Shown: positions 7,825-11,542 of the stretch, one piece after another
Layout: each line of letters opens with the position of its first letter
Numbering within the stretch: the stretch's first letter is position 1
Assembly: GCA_007123195.1 (NCBI GenBank)
Contig: SKLO01000101.1
Location: 1-11,542 of the forward strand
From: Verrucomicrobiales bacterium
GTDB taxonomy: Bacteria; Verrucomicrobiota; Verrucomicrobiia; Verrucomicrobiales; SKLO01
Reading direction: 5' to 3'
Length of the DNA stretch: 11,542 nucleotides
Notes under the pieces: generated by a model
What the model saw: the letters and a program-made list of their open reading frames with translations, nothing else
The model's database searches: none
Told to the model about the DNA's origin: nothing
Position numbers and translations under genes: made by a program

Positions 7825-8919
7825 TCAGCAGCCCGCGATCAGTTGCTGGAGATCGTCGACCAGCTGGTGCAGGCCGGCGGTGCGCGCGGCCGGATAGGGG
7901 GCGGAATCGATCGCCGCCCGCGACTCCTCCATCAGTGAGGCCTGGCGGCGGCGCAGTTCGTCGGCGGCGCCGCAGCGCAGGATCAGGTCGCGGATCACCG
8001 CGGTGGTGGATTCGCCCTGACGTTCGGCCGACAACGCCAGCTGCAACAGCGTTTGCTCGGTGGCTCCGAGGCGCTCGAACGCCTCGGCCACCAGCAGCGT
8101 CTTCTTGCTGCAATCGAGATCGTCGGAGCTGCCGCAGGCGGCGCTGGTGGCGTCGAAGTCCTTGAGGTCGTTGGCGATTTGAAACGCCAGTCCGAGCGGA
8201 CGGGCAATGGCCGCCAGCGGCATCAGGTCGGCTTCCTCGGCCCCGGCGGCGATGCCGCCGAGCCACAGCGGGCCCTCGATGGTGTAGCGGGTGGTCTTGA
8301 GCCAATACATTTCGGCGATCTCCATCTGGCTGACCTTGGAGATGTCGCGCGCCCCGTAAATCACGTCGGCCGCCTCGCCCCAGCCGGTGTCGACCAGATT
8401 GGTCAAAAGATAGTGCAGCATGCGCTCCTTGCGGTCCGCCGGCAGGGACGACTTGTAGACCGACAACTGGGCGGCGGCGAACAGCACGTCGCCGCCGATC
8501 AGGGCCAATTGCCGCCCGAGTTCCGGGTGGTCCTTCATCCCTGCGAGCCGGATCTCAAGCGCACGGTGCAACGAGGGCTCGCCCCGCCGTTCGTCGGAAT
8601 CATCAATCAGGTCGTCATGGACCAGGATGAAGGCGTGGAGGATTTCAAGCCCGGCGGCGGCCGGAATCAGGTCGTCCAGATCGACCTTCCCCGCTGACTT
8701 GGGCGAGAACAATTCGTGACCCCGGAGGAACAGGCGCGGCCGTATGCGTTTGCCCGGGCGACCGACCAGTTGCACGACTTCGTCGACCAACGGACGGAAC
8801 ATGGGCTGGCGCCGGTGGCGGCCCAGCAGCCCGGGCAGTTCATCGGCGAGCCATTGATTGATCAGCCCGATCTGATCGGGCGCGGTGGAGGGCTGGGTGG
8901 AGGTCTGGCTCAGGTTCAC
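7825..8919 (-). CDS. Polyprenyl synthetase, GGPP synthase-like
   Basis: This 364-residue trans-prenyltransferase condenses isopentenyl diphosphate with an allylic diphosphate, probably to geranylgeranyl diphosphate for the downstream crtI pathway. Motifs are GKRIRP (56-61), first Asp-rich motif D102-D-L-I-D106 followed by RRG, KTT (208-210), FQ (247-248) and a second Asp-rich region N250-D-L-K-D254. The first motif lacks the two-residue insertion of bacterial FPP synthases, and Phe97 sits five residues before it. In archaeal-type GGPP synthases an aromatic residue there limits the product to C20, so C20 is the best inference. The second motif is NDxxD rather than the usual DDxxD. The start is uncertain: GTG at 8919 gives a family-like N-terminus. 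An in-frame TTG at 8955 has GGGAG eight bases upstream, and an ATG at 9090 would add 57 low-similarity residues. It is divergent from thiH. Confidence 0.87.
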   Translation of the reverse strand: MNLSQTSTQPSTAPDQIGLINQWLADELPGLLGRHRRQPMFRPLVDEVVQLVGRPGKRIRPRLFLRGHELFSPKSAGKVDLDDLIPAAAGLEILHAFILVHDDLIDDSDERRGEPSLHRALEIRLAGMKDHPELGRQLALIGGDVLFAAAQLSVYKSSLPADRKERMLHYLLTNLVDTGWGEAADVIYGARDISKVSQMEIAEMYWLKTTRYTIEGPLWLGGIAAGAEEADLMPLAAIARPLGLAFQIANDLKDFDATSAACGSSDDLDCSKKTLLVAEAFERLGATEQTLLQLALSAERQGESTTAVIRDLILRCGAADELRRRQASLMEESRAAIDSAPYPAARTAGLHQLVDDLQQLIAGC

Positions 8920-9187
8920 GGGCTGTCGGGCTGATGGATCGAGAAGTCCGAGCAATTTCCATGCTCCCACTCCATACGCCGTCGCTCGTCCGGCTGTATG
9001 CGCCCCGTTGGATGCAAAAACCGCCCTGGTTGCGGCGCCTCGCGGACGCCATTGCGGCGACCGGAGGGAGGAGTGTCGTTGCGCCGGCATCGATTCGGGG
9101 CTTTCTTGGGGGGCGGCAGGATGTCGGGCGCGATCACGGGGACGGAGGGTTTCAACCGCGGGCGCAAGTCACCCGCCGGCTCAGGAC
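8920..9187. other. Intergenic spacer between divergent prenyl synthetase and thiH
   Basis: This 268-base GC-rich spacer probably holds the divergent promoters, but I could not identify a convincing -10/-35 pair on either strand; the best on plus (TTGCGC at 9079, TTTCTT at 9102, 17 apart) is poor. The conserved TPP-riboswitch sequences (CTGAGA and the ACCTGATC-like block) are absent upstream of thiH. GCGGG and CCCGC arms can pair about 20-40 bases before the thiH ATG. Open frames crossing it have no recognisable protein character. Confidence 0.5.
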
Positions 9188-10399
9188 ATGCACGGTTCAA
9201 CCAAGGAAATCAGCCACATTGCCCCGCCTCAAGGGGGGCAGAACGCCGGCAACGGATCCGCCTTGATCCGCCGCTTCGCCGCGTTGCTCGAACCGGCCGA
9301 CGACCACGGGCTCGAGCGCATGGCGCGCCAGGCGCGCCGGCTGACCGACCAGCACTTCGGCCGCACGGTGCGCATGTTCGCCCCGCTGTATCTGTCGAAT
9401 GAATGCATCAACGACTGCGCATACTGCGGGTTTTCGCGCAGCAATCCAATTTTGCGCGTCACCCTGCCGGTGGAGGCGGTGGTGCGGGAGGCGAGGCATC
9501 TGGTCGATCGCGGTTTCCGCAACGTGCTGCTGGTCGCGGGAGAACACCCGAAGTTTGTCTCCGACGGTTACCTGGAAGCGTGCATTCGCGCCCTGCGCGA
9601 CTGGGTGCCCTCGATCGGCATCGAGGTCGGGCCGATGGAGACGCCCGAATACCGTCGCATGGTGCAGGCCGGGTGTGAATACCTGGTGGTCTATCAGGAA
9701 ACCTATGACCGCGAGGTGTATGGCGAAATGCACACCGCAGGGCCGAAGAAGCATTTTGACTGGCGGCTTGAATGCCCGCAGCGGGGGTATGAGGGCGGCT
9801 TCCGCCGGATCGGCATCGGTGCCCTGTTCGGCCTGGCCGACTGGCGCTCGGAGGCGATGGGGCTGGCGCGGCACCTGGAGCATTTGCAGCGGGTGGCCTG
9901 GACCTCCTCGTTCACGGTGAGCTTCCCGCGGTTGCGGCCGGCGGCCGGCGGGTTCCAGCCGCGAACACGCTTTACCGACCGCGATCTGGTGCAATTGATG
10001 AGCGCCATCCGGCTGTGCTTTCCGCAGGTGGGCATCGTGCTCAGCACCCGTGAACCGGCGTCATTGAGGGACGCGCTGGCCGGGATCGCCGTAACCCACA
10101 TGAGCGCCGGCAGCCACACGGAGCCGGGGGGCTACACCGGCGCCGGTCAGGAGGACGTGCATTTGACCGTTCGCGGAAAGCGGGTCGATCTGGATCAGCG
10201 CGGGGGCAGCGAGCGGGCGGATGGACAGTTTGACATCGCCGACCATCGGTCGCCGGAGGTGGTGGCCGAACGGCTGCGCGACCTTGGGCTCGACCCGGTG
10301 TGGAAGGACTGGGACGCCGCGATTTTGCCGGGTGGGAATGGTGGTCGGACGCCGAGCAAGCTGGCCGGCGGGCAGCTGGCGGGGGTGGGGGCGGTGTGA
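9188..10399 (+). CDS. thiH: 2-iminoacetate synthase (radical SAM tyrosine lyase, thiamine biosynthesis)
   Basis: This 403-residue ThiH-type enzyme cleaves tyrosine with a SAM-derived radical to give dehydroglycine for the thiazole of thiamine, and 4-cresol. The [4Fe-4S]-binding triad is C73-xxx-C77-xx-C80 in LYLSNECINDCAYCGFS. Family signatures follow: LLVAGEH (114-120), VVYQETY (167-173), SFPRLRP (245-251), LSTRE (285-289), PGGY (313-316) and VWKDWD (371-376). From residue about 31 it is collinear with E. coli ThiH. Upstream of that, only about 30 residues with no similarity replace the roughly 50-residue helical N-terminus of E. coli ThiH. Between PGGY and RSPE it has about 22 extra residues, and it ends in a Gly-rich tail. 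The ATG at 9188 is the only plausible ATG of the frame near the domain. No thiG, thiS, thiF or thiE is in the window. Confidence 0.92.
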   Translation: MHGSTKEISHIAPPQGGQNAGNGSALIRRFAALLEPADDHGLERMARQARRLTDQHFGRTVRMFAPLYLSNECINDCAYCGFSRSNPILRVTLPVEAVVREARHLVDRGFRNVLLVAGEHPKFVSDGYLEACIRALRDWVPSIGIEVGPMETPEYRRMVQAGCEYLVVYQETYDREVYGEMHTAGPKKHFDWRLECPQRGYEGGFRRIGIGALFGLADWRSEAMGLARHLEHLQRVAWTSSFTVSFPRLRPAAGGFQPRTRFTDRDLVQLMSAIRLCFPQVGIVLSTREPASLRDALAGIAVTHMSAGSHTEPGGYTGAGQEDVHLTVRGKRVDLDQRGGSERADGQFDIADHRSPEVVAERLRDLGLDPVWKDWDAAILPGGNGGRTPSKLAGGQLAGVGAV

Positions 10400-10401
10400 T
10401 G

Positions 10402-10422
10402 GGGGCCAAGGTTTTTGGCTCC
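10402..10422 (+). terminator. Hairpin directly after thiH
   Basis: GGGGCCAA (10402-10409) pairs with TTGGCTCC (10415-10422) through eight base pairs including one G-U, around loop GGTTT. The stem starts two bases after the thiH stop codon. No U-run follows, so it may stabilise the 3' end or stop transcription with help from Rho rather than act as a canonical intrinsic terminator. Confidence 0.45.
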
Positions 10423-10436
10423 GGAAGCAGGTTGTG

Positions 10437-10590
10437 AGCCGCCGCAGGCGGCTGCCGTTGTTAATGGCCGTTAATGGCCGGGCCGGCCAAGCCACCAGCC
10501 CAAGCGCCGGAAACTCACACGATCATCGCCGGGCCCAGGACGGAGGAACGCCGTGGGGGTGTCGGGAGCAGACAGGAATGTCTACTCCAC
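10437..10590. repeat. Non-coding palindrome-bounded repeat, copy A
   Basis: Copy A of a module seen twice in the gene-free stretch 10400-10798. It begins with a hairpin (AGCCGCC, loop GCA, GGCGGCT; 10437-10453). Core block one is CTGCCGTTGTTAATGGC (10452-10468), followed by a partial tandem duplication of TTAATGGCCG (10461-10480) that copy B lacks. Core block two runs 10485-10527, starting GGCCAAGCC and ending GATCATC. The module ends with a second hairpin, GGAG-C-AGACA, loop GGAA, TGTCT-A-CTCC (10565-10588, one C-A mismatch), then ACTCCAC (10584-10590). Open frames through it are not shared between copies and show no protein family, so I treat it as non-coding. REPIN- or MITE-like dispersed repeats are the closest known kind. 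Confidence 0.65.
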
Positions 10591-10657
10591 ACTCGCCGCG
10601 GCCGCCCACCGCCGCGCTGATCTCCCACCCCTCGAACTGGTGGCGGCCCAGAGTGCA

Positions 10658-10776
10658 GGCAGACATTCCTGTCTGCCGTTGCCAATGGCAGGACCATGGC
10701 CAAGCCGCATCAGCCTGAGCCCGGGAACCCACAAGATCCTCCTCCACTGCGAGGCACGCAGGATGCCTGACTCCAC
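10658..10776. repeat. Non-coding palindrome-bounded repeat, copy B
   Basis: Copy B is in the same orientation as copy A, with cores 221 bases apart at their left ends. It starts with a perfect 8-bp hairpin, GGCAGACA, loop TTCC, TGTCTGCC (10658-10677). Core block one (10673-10689) matches copy A at 15 of 17 positions. Core block two (10698-10741, GGCCAAGCC to GATCCTC) matches at about 35 of 45 aligned columns. It ends with a weaker hairpin, AGGCA/TGCCT (10752-10756/10764-10768), and the same ACTCCAC tail (10770-10776). A near-identical 13-mer, CTCC(A/G)CTGCGAGG, occurs at 10742-10754 and again at 10783-10795, just outside. The divergence between copies suggests an old duplication or independent insertions. 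Confidence 0.63.
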
Positions 10777-10798
10777 GGTTGGCTCCGCTGCGAGGTGA

Positions 10799-11542
10799 TC
10801 AGGTCGCCTCGGCGGGGGGCGCCGCGGTCTTGCCTCCCCGCAGGCGCATCAGGCCGAGCGCGAACACCATAGCGACCGCAATCAGGGCGATGGCCATCAG
10901 CGGACGCGCCGCCAGCCAGGCGATGGCGATGGTCACCAGCGCCAGCGGCACCGCGAGCAGGAAGCTGACCAGACCGGTGCCCATGCGGGCAATGCGGCCG
11001 AGGATCGGCAGCACGTCGGCCAGCACCCCCAGCGGGGCGAAGATCAGGTTGAAACCCACCAGGATCAGGACAAAACCGCCCGCCCTCAGCAGCCAGGCCA
11101 TCAGGCGGTTGGCGGCCTCGGCCTGCTCGAACATCATCTGGGCCGAATGCTCGCCCAGGCTGATCATGTCGATCGAGGTGCCGGCCCCGGTGCGGTAAGG
11201 CTCAAGGTTCGCGCCCTGCTGGCGGGCGATCACGCTCACCGGCCCCAGCGGCACCCATTCAAACCGCACCCGCACATCACCGATCGCAGGGTTGGACGGA
11301 CTGGTTCCCAGGTAGAATCCGCCGTCGTGGGGCGTGAACCCGTCGGCCCGGGCAGGTGCCGGACCGGCTTCGGGCTGCCCGGCCGCGGGCGCTTCCGGCA
11401 GCTCCGGCAGCGGCGTTTCCGACTCCTCGTCGTCGAGACCAAGCCCGAGACCGAGGGCCTCATCGAGATCGGCCGCCGGCGGCAGGGCATCGTCGGCCGC
11501 CGCGGCCTCGGCCGGGGTGGCGCCGCCGGCCGCGCCCTCGGC
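10799..11542 (-). CDS. TMEM43-family membrane protein, N-terminus beyond window
   Basis: The reading frame is open from the right edge to the stop at 10799-10801, giving 247 visible C-terminal residues; the start lies outside. The segment GDVRVRFEWVP, GPVSVIARQQG, then LGEHSAQMMFEQAEAANRLMAWLLR followed by GFNLIFAPL and VLADVLPILGR is characteristic of the TMEM43 (LUMA) family. That family consists of multi-pass membrane proteins whose bacterial function is not established. About four hydrophobic segments occupy the last 110 residues. The visible upstream part holds a compositionally biased stretch, rich in Ala, Pro, Glu, Asp and with LGLGLG (plus about 11380-11542). It probably lies in the large non-membrane loop and looks like an insertion. 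A GTG at 11275 is in frame but would cut through the conserved domain, so it is not the start. No convincing terminator follows; repeat copy B begins 22 bases downstream. Confidence 0.85.
   Translation of the reverse strand, partial: AEGAAGGATPAEAAAADDALPPAADLDEALGLGLGLDDEESETPLPELPEAPAAGQPEAGPAPARADGFTPHDGGFYLGTSPSNPAIGDVRVRFEWVPLGPVSVIARQQGANLEPYRTGAGTSIDMISLGEHSAQMMFEQAEAANRLMAWLLRAGGFVLILVGFNLIFAPLGVLADVLPILGRIARMGTGLVSFLLAVPLALVTIAIAWLAARPLMAIALIAVAMVFALGLMRLRGGKTAAPPAEAT

Noticed and set aside
8920..9090. ATG at 9090 as start of the prenyl synthetase
   Set aside because: It adds 57 residues unlike the family N-terminus and would place the gene start deep in the divergent promoter region.
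8920..9187. TPP riboswitch upstream of thiH
   Set aside because: Looked for because thiamine genes often have one. The conserved CTGAGA and ACCTGATC-like blocks are missing on the plus strand.
8934..9266. Plus-strand open frame crossing the thiH upstream spacer
   Set aside because: It overlaps the thiH start in another frame and has an Arg/Pro-rich composition typical of out-of-frame GC-rich DNA.
10437..10776. CRISPR array
   Set aside because: Only two diverged copies with long unequal spacing and no cas genes; does not fit regular short repeats and spacers.
10523..10798. Short open frames on both strands in the gene-free stretch after thiH
   Set aside because: They run through hairpins and diverged repeat copies, frames are not preserved between copies, and none resembles a protein.

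Overview
The window is high-GC bacterial DNA (roughly two thirds G+C by eye) and reads as an ordinary chromosomal segment: housekeeping and metabolic genes on both strands, no phage genes, transposases or CRISPR array. The best guess for the organism is the Verrucomicrobiota, possibly an Opitutae-like lineage. This rests on the long SNF2 ATPase with a degenerate SWIM-like N-terminus, the exported thioredoxin-fold protein with an SDWCGWC active site, and starts that mostly lack a Shine-Dalgarno sequence. It is inference from family character, not a database match.

Left part (1-3934): a tRNA-Pro(CGG) gene on the minus strand with a plausible sigma70-type promoter. It is divergent from a 1194-residue SNF2-family ATPase, with a hairpin-forming inverted repeat between them. 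Centre-left (4032-6071): a two-gene sulfur-transfer unit (a tandem-rhodanese sulfurtransferase followed 38 bases later by a SufE-type sulfur acceptor) starts from a promoter that would give a nearly leaderless mRNA and ends at a clear Rho-independent terminator. Next comes a secreted thioredoxin-like protein.

Centre-right (6091-8919, minus strand): a GGPP-synthase-like polyprenyl synthetase lies upstream of a phytoene-desaturase-family oxidoreductase (CrtI), probably as a carotenoid operon. It faces the thioredoxin gene across a shared terminator-like hairpin. A radical-SAM 2-iminoacetate synthase (ThiH, thiamine thiazole synthesis) is divergent from the prenyl synthetase, with a 268-base GC-rich spacer. 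No other thiamine gene and no recognisable TPP riboswitch is present.

Right part (10400-11542): a 399-base gene-free stretch carries two diverged direct copies of a non-coding repeat module, each bounded by short palindromes. It is followed by the 3' portion of a TMEM43-family membrane protein gene that runs off the right edge on the minus strand. The repeat pair is the least explained structure in the window. I see no convincing new multi-gene system; the other points are unusual features in known families.
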